15,667 bases of DNA from the NCBI GenBank assembly GCA_937958345.1, contig CALGNW010000194.1, forward strand, positions 1-15,667. Direction: 5' to 3'. The notes under the pieces are model-generated. The model was not told the DNA's origin. It made no database searches and saw only the letters and a program-made list of their open reading frames with translations. Made by a program: the position numbers and the translations under genes. This DNA is from an uncultured Neomegalonema sp. GTDB lineage: Bacteria; Pseudomonadota; Alphaproteobacteria; Rhodobacterales; Rhodobacteraceae. Of the stretch, positions 1 to 7,427 are shown piece by piece (the stretch's first letter is position 1; the number at the start of each line of letters is the position of its first letter).

Positions 1-7
1 AAAAGCG

Positions 8-865
8 ATGAAAATATGGGTTGAGACAGTATTGGTTGGCGTCGTCGCTGCGGTGGGGATCGCCTATCTAGCAATCAACGCAGAAGAGCCTGCCGATCCG
101 CGAAGGGTCGATGGGGCAAGGCCATGGAGCGAGCTTTGTGAAATAACAGACTGCACGCAATTTCCGCGCGGTCAGGCTTCTTTCGTTATGACCAACGGCG
201 ACACGCTCTACACGAAGATTTGGCACAGAAAACCTCGTTGCTGCGGAACTGCGGGTAAAGTTTTCTTTGATCCAGAGACGGACACTCATGTGTTTCTCGA
301 TGCCGAGAAAGTCGTTTTCAGTCATAGGGATCTTGAGCAAATGAACGGTACGAAAGGCGACGTGTCACGTGCAGCTGAAATGTATTTCACGTCTTCCGAA
401 CAATTCACACACCACGCTTTGCGGCAGATTGGCATCGTCCATAAACTCTTGGATCCTGACGACCTATCGATCAATATAGAAAGTTTTGCGCCGGTCACTT
501 ACGCCCCAGATTTCTTGCTCTTCTATCAATCAACAGCGAATAAATCAGCTTATTCCTTGATCTCGCGCACTCCAGATTTCCTAGGGCATCGTGTGGCGGT
601 GAACTGCGACTCATTTCGCTGTGGTATGACGTCCTTTGATTTTGCAGAGGGGCCTGGAAAGATCGGGGTGAAAATCCTTAAAGCTCCCGATCGTCAAACC
701 ATTCCCGGATTTTATGCGCATTGCGACGAAACTCAAACGATCCAAACTTGTCCGGCGTTTTCGAAGAATGTTGAAACCTACAAAGATTTTCTCACCGACA
801 TCGGAGCGCTCTACGTCTTTCTAAAAACTCATCCTGACGAGAGGGTCAGTCATGTTCGCAATTGA
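8..865 (+). CDS. Unrecognised membrane-anchored, cysteine-rich protein
   Basis: I do not recognise this 285-residue protein. Residues about 6-23 form one hydrophobic segment, a signal anchor or uncleaved signal peptide, so most of the chain is probably periplasmic. There are eight cysteines (44, 49, 78, 79, 200, 205, 239, 248), several in close pairs, which fits disulfide bonding outside the cytoplasm. Only seven bases lie upstream in the window, so the ribosome binding site cannot be judged and an earlier start cannot be excluded. The gene is visibly poorer in G+C than genes after base 1380. Its last 14 bases overlap the next gene, suggesting translational coupling and co-inheritance. Such a pair could be an effector with its partner, or surface proteins; nothing in the sequence decides this. 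Confidence 0.75.
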   Translation: MKIWVETVLVGVVAAVGIAYLAINAEEPADPRRVDGARPWSELCEITDCTQFPRGQASFVMTNGDTLYTKIWHRKPRCCGTAGKVFFDPETDTHVFLDAEKVVFSHRDLEQMNGTKGDVSRAAEMYFTSSEQFTHHALRQIGIVHKLLDPDDLSINIESFAPVTYAPDFLLFYQSTANKSAYSLISRTPDFLGHRVAVNCDSFRCGMTSFDFAEGPGKIGVKILKAPDRQTIPGFYAHCDETQTIQTCPAFSKNVETYKDFLTDIGALYVFLKTHPDERVSHVRN

Positions 866-1826
866 AGCTTGGCAAGCAGATTTCATCCGAAGCCTTATTG
901 CCATTATTCAAGATCCTGATCCGCAAGCCGATCGCACAGTTGGTGCTGTAATCAACTTTACAGAAGTGCAGTATCGTGAAGAGGTGAGAGAAATTCTTCG
1001 GTTGCCGGGCGCTTCAGACGTCGATCCCGATAGGCCTGTCAAAAACTACGACCTTTATTCAGCCATCGTACAATTCATAAGCGAAAAAGTAGAAGGTACT
1101 ACGGTCGCAAGGCGCATTGAATCTGGCGATGGCTTCGCAGCACCAGCCGACGGCGTTGACGCGTTTTTGTGGACATTCCTACAAGGTGCCTGGGCGACAA
1201 ATTTATCAGCAAATCGCGATGCCGGTGACGAAGCTCTCCAATCGGCGGAAATACCAACTGCCGGAAAAATTCTTGGGGCGGCAGGCGCAGGATATAACAA
1301 CTTTCAATATGAGATTCGTACCGGATTCGACCCTGAAACCGAAACATCAACCTTATCAGGTGCGACGGCTTCTAAGACAGCTCAACTGGATTACGGGATT
1401 GCGACACTGGCGCGGTGTTTTGAGGGCGTGCCCGATGGCGTGCAGCGCGCGGCACATATGTGCTGCGGTTATCCCAATCATCTCGACGATCACGATTACC
1501 CCAAGGCGGACCCCGCCGCGTATCTGAAAATAGCGGAAGCCGTAGACGGAACGGTTGATGCGATTTCGATCGAAGACGCGCACCGGCATAATCCGGCTGA
1601 ACTGTTCGAGCGGTTCTCGGCCTCGCGGTTGATTGTCGGTTTTGTGCGCATCGCGTCGAGCGAAGTCGAGAGCGTCGTGCAGATTGCCGCGCGCATGCAG
1701 GATGTGATGGCGCATGTCCCTGCTGAACGATTAATCGCAGCGCCGGATTGCGGGCTGGGGTTTTTGGGGCGCGATCTGGCGATGACCAAGCTGCGGAATA
1801 TGTGCGACGCCGCAAGGCAAGTTTGA
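852..1826 (+). CDS. Chimeric ORF: unrecognised N-terminal half joined to the C-terminal part of a MetE-like methyltransferase
   Basis: The 324-residue frame has two unlike halves. Residues 1 to about 177 are unrecognised and G+C-poor. Residues about 179-324 match the C-terminal part of the MetE-like (cobalamin-independent methionine synthase II type) methyltransferases. The expected zinc-site residues can be seen: His202 and Cys204 in HMCCGYP, Glu241 in SIEDAHR and Cys300 in APDCGLGFLGRD. The N-terminal part of that methyltransferase is absent. A GAGGG sequence at 841-845, inside the upstream gene, is well placed for the ATG at 852, so the fusion may be translated. The glutamine-synthetase-like gene starts ten bases after the stop. 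My inference is that incoming DNA replaced the 5' end of a resident gene. Methyltransferase activity is doubtful. The C-terminal family call is firm; the N-terminal half has no call. Confidence 0.7.
   Translation: MFAIEAWQADFIRSLIAIIQDPDPQADRTVGAVINFTEVQYREEVREILRLPGASDVDPDRPVKNYDLYSAIVQFISEKVEGTTVARRIESGDGFAAPADGVDAFLWTFLQGAWATNLSANRDAGDEALQSAEIPTAGKILGAAGAGYNNFQYEIRTGFDPETETSTLSGATASKTAQLDYGIATLARCFEGVPDGVQRAAHMCCGYPNHLDDHDYPKADPAAYLKIAEAVDGTVDAISIEDAHRHNPAELFERFSASRLIVGFVRIASSEVESVVQIAARMQDVMAHVPAERLIAAPDCGLGFLGRDLAMTKLRNMCDAARQV
1380..1826 (+). pseudogene. 5'-truncated MetE-like methyltransferase remnant
   Basis: This is the part of the chimeric frame above that carries recognisable MetE-like sequence. 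It begins close to the family stretch LDYGIATLARCFEGVP and runs to the natural stop. Family members of the stand-alone type are about twice this long, so the part encoding the first half of the protein is missing. The boundary is placed by eye, from the change in base composition and the first recognisable family residues, and could be off by some tens of bases. The reading frame is intact and the metal-ligand pattern is preserved, so the loss is probably recent or the fusion is tolerated. Confidence 0.6.
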
Positions 1827-1836
1827 GGAACGGACA

Positions 1837-3198
1837 ATGCCGCAACTGACATTCGAGACACTGAAGGAGCAGGTCGGTGCGGGAACGGTCGATACCGTGC
1901 TGGTCTGTCTGGTGGATATGCAGGGCCGCCTGATGGGCAAGCGTTTCCATGCGTATCATTTTATCGAAAGCGCATGGCAGGAAACCCATTGCTGTAACTA
2001 TCTGCTGGCCACGGATTTAGAGATGGCGACACCTGACGGCTATGCCTCGACAAGCTGGCAGACCGGGTACGGCGACTATGTGATGAAACCCGACCTGACG
2101 ACTTTGCGCCCGATACCCTGGCTGGACGGAACGGTGATGGTGCTGTGCGATGTTCTGGATCATCACACACACGAGGACGTGCCACATTCACCGCGCGCCG
2201 TGCTGAAACGCCAGATTGCGCGGCTGGCCGAGAGGGGCCTGACAGCGAAGATGGCGACCGAGCTTGAGTTCTTTCTGTTCGAAGGCAGCTTTGATGCGAT
2301 CCGCAAATCCGGCTATCGCGATTTGCAGCCGATCAGCGGGTATAACGAGGATTACCATATCCTCCAGACCACGAAAGAAGAGAGCGTGATGCGCCCGCTG
2401 CGCAATCATCTGTTTGCCGCCGGCGTGCCGGTCGAAAATACCAAGGGCGAGGCGGAGACGGGACAGGAGGAGTTGAACATCCGCTATGCGGAGGCAATGG
2501 CCTGTGCCGATCACCACACGATCGCAAAGCATGCAACCAAAGAGATCGCGTGGCAGCAGGGGCATTCGGCGACCTTTCTGCCGAAATGGCACCGCGACCG
2601 TGTGGGCAGCGCCGCGCATGTGCATCAGTCGCTGTGGCGCGGCGAGGACAGCGCATTTTATCAGGCCGGGGCCGAACTGGGCATGTCTGATCTGATGCGG
2701 TCCTATTGTGCCGGTCTGATAAAATACGCCGGTGAGAGTACGTATTTCCTCGCGCCCTATATCAACTCTTATAAGCGGTTTGCCCCCGGAACCTTTGCGC
2801 CGACCAAATCGATCTGGTCTGTCGATAACCGGACGGCGGGATTTCGTCTGTGCGGGGCAGGGACCAAGGCGGTGCGGATGGAGTGCCGTATCGGCGGGTC
2901 CGACCTGAATCCCTATCTGGCGCTGGCGGCGCAACTGGCGGCGGGGATAAAGGGGCTGGAGGACGGGTTGGCGCTGGAGCCGCCGACGACCGGCGACATT
3001 TATCAATCGGTAGATGCACCCGAAATTCCGAACACCCTGCGCGCAGCAGCCGAAGCCCTGCGCGGGTCCGCGATGTTGCGCGAGGCCATGGGCGACAATG
3101 TTGTCGATCATTATGTCCGGGCGGCGACGTGGGAACAGGAAGAGTTCGACAAGGTTGTCACCGATTACGAGATCGCGCGGGGATTCGAGCGCGCGTAA
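1837..3198 (+). CDS. Glutamine synthetase family protein (probable gamma-glutamyl ligase)
   Basis: This 453-residue protein has the full glutamine synthetase fold pattern. The N-terminal beta-grasp part includes DMQGRLMGKR (27-36). The catalytic part has TELEFFLF (141-148, metal ligands Glu142 and Glu144), the acidic stretch around Glu207-Glu212, HVHQS (261-265) and VRMECRIGG (346-354). Enzymes of this family join an amine to the gamma-carboxyl of glutamate using ATP in the cytoplasm. The length and the N-terminal region resemble the GlnT/PuuA-like branch rather than housekeeping GlnA, so the acceptor may be an amine other than ammonia; I cannot name it. The start follows AGGA ten bases after the preceding stop. 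The MetE-like fragment upstream was probably its operon partner before truncation. Family firm, substrate unknown. Confidence 0.92.
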   Translation: MPQLTFETLKEQVGAGTVDTVLVCLVDMQGRLMGKRFHAYHFIESAWQETHCCNYLLATDLEMATPDGYASTSWQTGYGDYVMKPDLTTLRPIPWLDGTVMVLCDVLDHHTHEDVPHSPRAVLKRQIARLAERGLTAKMATELEFFLFEGSFDAIRKSGYRDLQPISGYNEDYHILQTTKEESVMRPLRNHLFAAGVPVENTKGEAETGQEELNIRYAEAMACADHHTIAKHATKEIAWQQGHSATFLPKWHRDRVGSAAHVHQSLWRGEDSAFYQAGAELGMSDLMRSYCAGLIKYAGESTYFLAPYINSYKRFAPGTFAPTKSIWSVDNRTAGFRLCGAGTKAVRMECRIGGSDLNPYLALAAQLAAGIKGLEDGLALEPPTTGDIYQSVDAPEIPNTLRAAAEALRGSAMLREAMGDNVVDHYVRAATWEQEEFDKVVTDYEIARGFERA

Positions 3199-3200
3199 GG

Positions 3201-3695
3201 TCAGTCTTCGACAAAAACCTCTTCGGGCACGACACCCCAGAGGCCCTGTTTACGGACCCATCCGCGATAGCCCCTGACTTTGACACGGCACCAGTCGAGC
3301 TGACAGCTGATAAAGCGCAGCACGACGCCCGGTTCAGCGCGGGCCACGATCTTGGTCGCGATGTCGGGGCCGGTGTAGAGATTTGCAATTTCGTCGCGCA
3401 CAAGGGCCGTGCGGGCGGAGCCAAGCTGGCTTTTGTGAATCCAGCCCGTTGTGCCTTCATGGTCGCTGACGTGACGCCAGTCCCGAAATTCGCGGAAGAT
3501 TTTGACGGGCATGCCGTAACGCTGGAATGTCCACGCAATCGGATAATCCTCGCCCGCGCCGCGCCGCATGTTCACCGTGTCGAACTTTAACGAGACAAAG
3601 CGCGGTAACGGTTCGCCCGTTTCAGGGCCGATCCCGAGTGTCTGTGCGTTCAGCGGAGTCGCGAGAACAAACATTGCAAGAGCGATACGTTTCAT
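3201..3695 (-). CDS. Secreted SH3-domain protein
   Basis: This 164-residue protein begins with a short signal peptide (MKRIALAMFVLATPLNA, likely cut after residue 17). It then has two bacterial SH3-like repeats, about residues 36-90 (VNMRRGAG ... GWIHKSQL) and 95-150 (ANLYTGP ... GYRGWVRK). Such domains usually bind peptidoglycan or envelope proteins, so the product is probably periplasmic; no enzymatic residues are evident. The stop lies two bases from the stop of the glutamine-synthetase-like gene, so the two genes converge. The start faces the divergent hydroxyacid dehydrogenase gene and shares its upstream region. No strong ribosome binding site is visible. The SH3 call is confident; the specific role is unknown. 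Confidence 0.88.
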   Translation of the reverse strand: MKRIALAMFVLATPLNAQTLGIGPETGEPLPRFVSLKFDTVNMRRGAGEDYPIAWTFQRYGMPVKIFREFRDWRHVSDHEGTTGWIHKSQLGSARTALVRDEIANLYTGPDIATKIVARAEPGVVLRFISCQLDWCRVKVRGYRGWVRKQGLWGVVPEEVFVED

Positions 3696-3724
3696 GGTTA
3701 CGGAGTGCGATGAAGCGCGCTACG

Positions 3725-3774
3725 GGTCAAGCCGTGTATTACGCTTCGTGACCTTTTCATTTGTTGCGTGACCT
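3725..3774. promoter_or_regulatory. Phased repeats in the divergent promoter region
   Basis: CGTGACCT occurs at 3747-3754 and again at 3767-3774, exactly 20 bases apart, which is about two helical turns. An inverted copy of the core, GGTCA, lies at 3725-3729. The array sits between the SH3-protein gene and the dehydrogenase gene, which are transcribed away from each other. This is the layout of a regulator binding site, but I cannot name the regulator. Confidence 0.35.
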
Positions 3775-3813
3775 GATATTTAATCGCATGATTATGACTC
3801 GACGGAGACATTG

Positions 3814-4800
3814 ATGCCCGACAGCCGCCCCAGAGTCGTCGTAACCCGCAAACTGCCCGAACAAGTCGAGGCACGCATGCAGGAGTTATTCGACGTAACG
3901 CTGAATCACGATGATAGGCCGATGTCTGCGGCGGAGCTGGGCGAGGCGATGGCGCATGCCGATGTACTTGTTCCGACTCTGGGTGATCATCTTGATGCCG
4001 GTCTGATGGCGCGGGCGGGCGCGAACCTGCGGCTGATTGCCAATTTTGGTGCAGGTGTCGATCATATCGACGTCGAAACCGCACGGCAGCGGGGTATTCA
4101 CGTCACCAATACTCCCGGCGTGCTGGCCGAAGACACCGCCGATATGACGATGGCGCTGATTCTCGCCGTGCCGCGTCGACTGGTGGACGGCGTTAAGCTG
4201 ATCGAATCCGGAGAATGGGGCGGCTGGGCGCCGACCGCGATGCTGGGCCACCGGATTTTCGGAAAACGGCTGGGTATTATCGGGATGGGCCGCATCGGTC
4301 AGGCGGTTGCCAAGCGTGCGGCGGCCTTCGGGCTGGAAATTCACTATCACAACCGCAAGCGCGTTCACGGGTCGGTCGAAGAGGATCTGGGCGCGACGTA
4401 TTGGGAAAGTCTCGACCAGATGCTGGCGCGGATGGATGTGGTGTCGATCCATTGCCCGCATACGCCGGGAACGTACCATCTGCTGTCGTCCCGCCGGCTT
4501 CGCCTGATGAAGCCCAGTGCCTATATCGTCAACACTGCGCGCGGTGAAATTGTCGACGAGAACGCTCTTATCCGCATGCTGGAGGCGGGCGAGCTGGGCG
4601 GTGCGGCGCTGGATGTGTTCGAGCATGGCCACGAGATCAATCCGCGCCTTGCCGCGCTGCCGAATGTAACGCTGATGCCGCATATGGGCAGTGCGACGGT
4701 CGAGAGCCGGTTGGAAATGGGCGAAAAAGTCATCATCAATATCAAGACTTTTGCAGACGGCCACACCCCGCCCGACCGCGTTGTTCCCGCCATGTTATAA
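3814..4800 (+). CDS. D-2-hydroxyacid dehydrogenase (glyoxylate/hydroxypyruvate reductase or D-glycerate dehydrogenase type)
   Basis: This 328-residue cytoplasmic NAD(P)H-dependent reductase has the family's landmarks: FGAGVDHID (78-86), the dinucleotide motif GMGRIG (157-162), NTARGEIVDE with the substrate-binding Arg243, and the catalytic His290 in MPHMGSAT. The basic HNRKR after the second strand of the fold (179-183) favours NADPH. It probably reduces glyoxylate or hydroxypyruvate. The usual DVFExEP motif reads DVFEHGHE, so the position of the conserved catalytic Glu is Gly272; Glu270 and Glu274 are nearby. I chose the ATG at 3814 over the in-frame TTG at 3811 because GGAG (3804-3807) is six bases from the ATG. 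The gene is divergent from the SH3-protein gene. Family firm, exact substrate inferred. Confidence 0.92.
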   Translation: MPDSRPRVVVTRKLPEQVEARMQELFDVTLNHDDRPMSAAELGEAMAHADVLVPTLGDHLDAGLMARAGANLRLIANFGAGVDHIDVETARQRGIHVTNTPGVLAEDTADMTMALILAVPRRLVDGVKLIESGEWGGWAPTAMLGHRIFGKRLGIIGMGRIGQAVAKRAAAFGLEIHYHNRKRVHGSVEEDLGATYWESLDQMLARMDVVSIHCPHTPGTYHLLSSRRLRLMKPSAYIVNTARGEIVDENALIRMLEAGELGGAALDVFEHGHEINPRLAALPNVTLMPHMGSATVESRLEMGEKVIINIKTFADGHTPPDRVVPAML

Positions 4801-4974
4801 CGGAACTCGCGGCGGATCATACCGTGCAATGCGACCAGAACGAGAAACACGTCGCCATAAATCGCTCTATATGTTAGTTAATAAACCACTGTACGACGGC
4901 TGACGCATCGGGTGAGAGCCTGCGAAAGCAGAACGCGTGGCCGGTTTGACTGATGATTTAAGTGGAGCACGGTA

Positions 4975-5184
4975 ATGGCGACCGGGACGGTTAAGTGGTT
5001 CAACCCTGAAAAGGGTTTCGGTTTTATCCAGCCGGATACGGGTGGAGATGACGTTTTCGTTCACATTTCGGCGGTCGAGGCAGCGGGCCTCAGGACGTTG
5101 GAAGATAACGCAAAAATCAGCTACGAAATGGTTGAAGACCGGCGCGGGCGCAGCTCTGCCGGTGAATTGCAACTGCAAGGTTGA
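4975..5184 (+). CDS. Cold shock protein (CspA family)
   Basis: This 69-residue single cold-shock domain protein has RNP1 (KGFGFI, 13-18) and RNP2 (VFVHI, 27-31), the two aromatic-rich motifs that bind single-stranded RNA and DNA. It opens with the typical TGTVKWFN. Members act as RNA chaperones; only some are cold-induced. GGAG at 4964-4967 is seven bases before the ATG. The 174 bases upstream contain an AT-rich patch (about 4857-4887) that may hold the promoter, leaving a leader of roughly 80-100 bases as is common for this family, but no clear -35/-10 pair was found. It is convergent with rpsU and separated from it by a hairpin. Confidence 0.95.
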   Translation: MATGTVKWFNPEKGFGFIQPDTGGDDVFVHISAVEAAGLRTLEDNAKISYEMVEDRRGRSSAGELQLQG

Positions 5185-5212
5185 GGCGGCTTACAAAGAC
5201 CGCACACACAAA

Positions 5213-5240
5213 AACGGCGCACCCCGAAGGATGCGCCGTT
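5213..5240 (-). terminator. rpsU terminator, possibly also serving the cold shock gene
   Basis: A perfect nine-base inverted repeat (AACGGCGCA at 5213-5221, TGCGCCGTT at 5232-5240) encloses a ten-base loop. Read on the minus strand, the stem runs into TTTTTGTGTGTG, the form of an intrinsic terminator, 44 bases after the rpsU stop. On the plus strand it is followed only by TTAATAA, so termination of the cold shock transcript would be weaker. Confidence 0.8.
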
Positions 5241-5284
5241 AATAAGTGACTGGTAACGGCCCGTTTGACCCTCACCGGTCGGGA

Positions 5285-5488
5285 CTACATGCCCTCGCGT
5301 TGTGCCTTTTTACGGGCCAGCTTGCGGGCGCGACGAATTGCTTCTGCACGTTCGCGAGCGCGGCGCTCGGACGGCTTTTCGTAATGCTGACGCAGTTTCA
5401 TCTCACGGAAGACGCCTTCGCGTTGCATCTTCTTTTTCAGGGCCTTAAGCGCCTGATCAACGTTGTTATCACGGACCAAAACCTGCAC
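5285..5488 (-). CDS. rpsU: 30S ribosomal protein bS21
   Basis: This is a small, very basic protein with the alphaproteobacterial bS21 signature: QVLVRDNNVDQALKALKKK near the start, REMKLRQHYEKPSERRARE in the middle and an Arg/Lys-rich helix to the end. It binds the 30S platform and helps pairing of the Shine-Dalgarno sequence. Three in-frame GTG codons could start it (5500, 5497, 5488). I chose 5488, giving 67 residues, because homologues begin MQVxVRDNN and because AAGG at 5501-5504 lies 12 bases upstream; the other two GTGs are almost on top of it. The gene is divergent from the COQ9-family gene and ends at a good terminator. Identity is firm; the start is uncertain by up to four residues. 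Confidence 0.93.
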   Translation of the reverse strand: MQVLVRDNNVDQALKALKKKMQREGVFREMKLRQHYEKPSERRARERAEAIRRARKLARKKAQREGM

Positions 5489-5613
5489 GGTTTTCACCAC
5501 CCTTCGAGTGCGCTAGCGTCACGGCAACCTCGCATTGGCCGCGTGACGGGATGAATTCAAGACGCGCTCTATATCAACGGCCTGCGTCTTTGTCGAATCG
5601 TTGGAGCAAGAAA

Positions 5614-6360
5614 ATGCCGGATATGCATGAAGAAAACGCCTCGCAGAGCCGGTCGCGGGCGGAAATGCCGGAATACCTGCGGGAAACGCGTGATCTCGTG
5701 CTGGATTATGCCCTGCCGAATGTGGCTTTTGACGGCTGGTCCGAGAGTTTGCTGCGCGAGGCAATCGAGCAATCAGGAGCGGATGCGGCGTTGGCGGGCA
5801 TGGCCTTTCCTCGCGGAGCGGTCGATTTGGCCGCCGAGGCGCACCGTCGCGATGATATGCGGATGGTCGAGCAGATGAATGCCGGCGAGGTGCTGCGCAT
5901 GCGCGAGAAAATTACAAAGGCGGTGCGTGTCCGGCTGGAACTGGCGGGCGAGCAGGAGGAGGCGGTCCGGCGGGCGGCGGCGTTGTTCGCACTGCCTCAG
6001 AACGCCGCCGAGGGCGCGCGTCTGACATGGGGAACCGCGGATGCGATCTGGACAGCGGTGGGCGATACTTCGACCGATTATAACTGGTACACGAAGCGCA
6101 TGACGCTGTCGGGCGTTTACTCTGCCACGTTGTTGTATTGGCTGGGGGATACGTCGCTGGACAAAGAGGCGACGTGGCGTTTTCTCGACCGGCGGATCGA
6201 GGATGTGATGCGCATCGAGAAGGTCAAGGCGGCGGCTCGGAATAATCCGCTGGCCAAGCTGGCGCTGGCGGGGCCGCGTGCTTTGCTCAGCCGTGTCCGT
6301 GCACCTGGGGCAAAACCTTCACCAAAGGGCCTGCCGGTCGGTTTTCCGGGCCGAAGCTAG
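5614..6360 (+). CDS. COQ9 family ubiquinone biosynthesis protein
   Basis: This 248-residue protein carries the COQ9 hallmark YNWYTKRMTLSGVYSATLLYW (from about residue 156) followed by LDRRIEDVMRIEK. COQ9 proteins have a TetR-like fold, bind lipid and assist ring modification by COQ7-type enzymes in ubiquinone synthesis at the membrane; the role here is inferred from the family. The frame is open back to 5551, but I chose the ATG at 5614 because GGAG at 5603-5606 is seven bases upstream and the extra 21 residues would lie in the region shared with divergent rpsU. The stop codon overlaps the purK stop by three of the four CTAG bases at 6357-6360. Confidence 0.88.
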   Translation: MPDMHEENASQSRSRAEMPEYLRETRDLVLDYALPNVAFDGWSESLLREAIEQSGADAALAGMAFPRGAVDLAAEAHRRDDMRMVEQMNAGEVLRMREKITKAVRVRLELAGEQEEAVRRAAALFALPQNAAEGARLTWGTADAIWTAVGDTSTDYNWYTKRMTLSGVYSATLLYWLGDTSLDKEATWRFLDRRIEDVMRIEKVKAAARNNPLAKLALAGPRALLSRVRAPGAKPSPKGLPVGFPGRS

Positions 6361-7427
6361 GTCTTCGGCGAGAGCGTCGTGACGTGACCCATCTTGCGGC
6401 CCGGTCGTGATGCGCCCTTGCCGTAAAGGTGTACCGCCTGTGCCGCGTTGCCGAGAGCCAGCCAGTCATCGGCCTCTGCGCCAAGCAGGTTGGTCATCAC
6501 GGCATTTGAATGCCGTTCGGTTGACCCGAGAGGCCAGCCGCAGACGGCGCGGACATGCTGTTCAAACTGGCTGATGGCGCAGCCCTCGAGCGTCCAGTGG
6601 CCGGTGTTGTGAACGCGCGGCGCGATTTCGTTGACGAGGATGGTGCCATCCGACTGCACGAACATCTCGACACCCATGACACCGACATAATCCAAAGAGC
6701 GGACGATTTTTTCAGCGATGGCGTAGGCCGCATCGCGCGTCGCCGCCGGGATTGACGCCGGAACAGTCGTGCGGCGCAGGATGCCGTCTTCGTGGTCGTT
6801 TTCACCCGGATCGTAGCAGGCGATTGCACCGTCAATGCCGCGCGCAACGATGACGCTGATCTCGCGGTCGAAGGCGACGAAACCCTCGAGAATAGACGGT
6901 GCGGCCTTCATATCCGCAAGCGCCTGATCCGACTCGGCAGCGGCCATAATGCGCGCCTGTCCCTTGCCGTCATAGCCGAGGCGGCGGGTTTTCAGGATCG
7001 CAGGCAAACCGATTGCCGCTGTCGCATCGGTCATTTCCGGTGCTGTTGTCACCGCCCGCCACGGGGCGGTGCCGATCCCCTGCTCATTAAGAAACGTTTT
7101 TTCCGCCACCCGGTCCTGGGCAATTTCGAGCGCACGGGCGTGCGGGCGGACAGGGGTAAACGCCGCAAGGATTTCGCAGGTCCGCGCCGGAACATTCTCG
7201 AATTCAGTGGTGATGGCATCGACGGACTGCGCAAACGCCTTGAGCGCCGCAGCGTCGTCATATGCCGCGCAGGTGAAGGCCGCCGAGACCCGTGCCGCCG
7301 GACTGTTTTCTTCGGGTGCGTAGATATGTGCGTCGATGCCGAGGCGCGCGGCGGACATCGCCAGCATGCGGCCCAGCTGCCCGCCGCCGAGAATACCCAG
7401 CGTGCCGCCGGTCGGAACCACGCTCAT
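6357..7427 (-). CDS. purK: N5-carboxyaminoimidazole ribonucleotide synthase
   Basis: This 356-residue ATP-grasp enzyme of purine synthesis converts aminoimidazole ribonucleotide, bicarbonate and ATP to N5-CAIR. Visible marks are the N-terminal LGILGGGQLGRML (10-22), ITTEFENVP (72-80), the ATP-grasp stretch LKTRRLGYDGKGQ (145-157) and the metal-binding LVNEIAPRVHNTGHWT (264-279). Its ATG overlaps the purE stop as ATGA (7424-7427), so the two are translationally coupled. The frame is open further upstream to 7469, but that would lie inside purE and lacks family similarity. PurK hands its unstable product to PurE encoded just upstream. It ends tail-to-tail with the COQ9-family gene. Confidence 0.96.
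   Translation of the reverse strand: MSVVPTGGTLGILGGGQLGRMLAMSAARLGIDAHIYAPEENSPAARVSAAFTCAAYDDAAALKAFAQSVDAITTEFENVPARTCEILAAFTPVRPHARALEIAQDRVAEKTFLNEQGIGTAPWRAVTTAPEMTDATAAIGLPAILKTRRLGYDGKGQARIMAAAESDQALADMKAAPSILEGFVAFDREISVIVARGIDGAIACYDPGENDHEDGILRRTTVPASIPAATRDAAYAIAEKIVRSLDYVGVMGVEMFVQSDGTILVNEIAPRVHNTGHWTLEGCAISQFEQHVRAVCGWPLGSTERHSNAVMTNLLGAEADDWLALGNAAQAVHLYGKGASRPGRKMGHVTTLSPKT

Noticed and set aside
2188..3111. A 307-codon minus-strand frame inside the glutamine-synthetase-like gene
   Set aside because: The plus-strand frame carries the full set of catalytic motifs, so this is a composition artefact.
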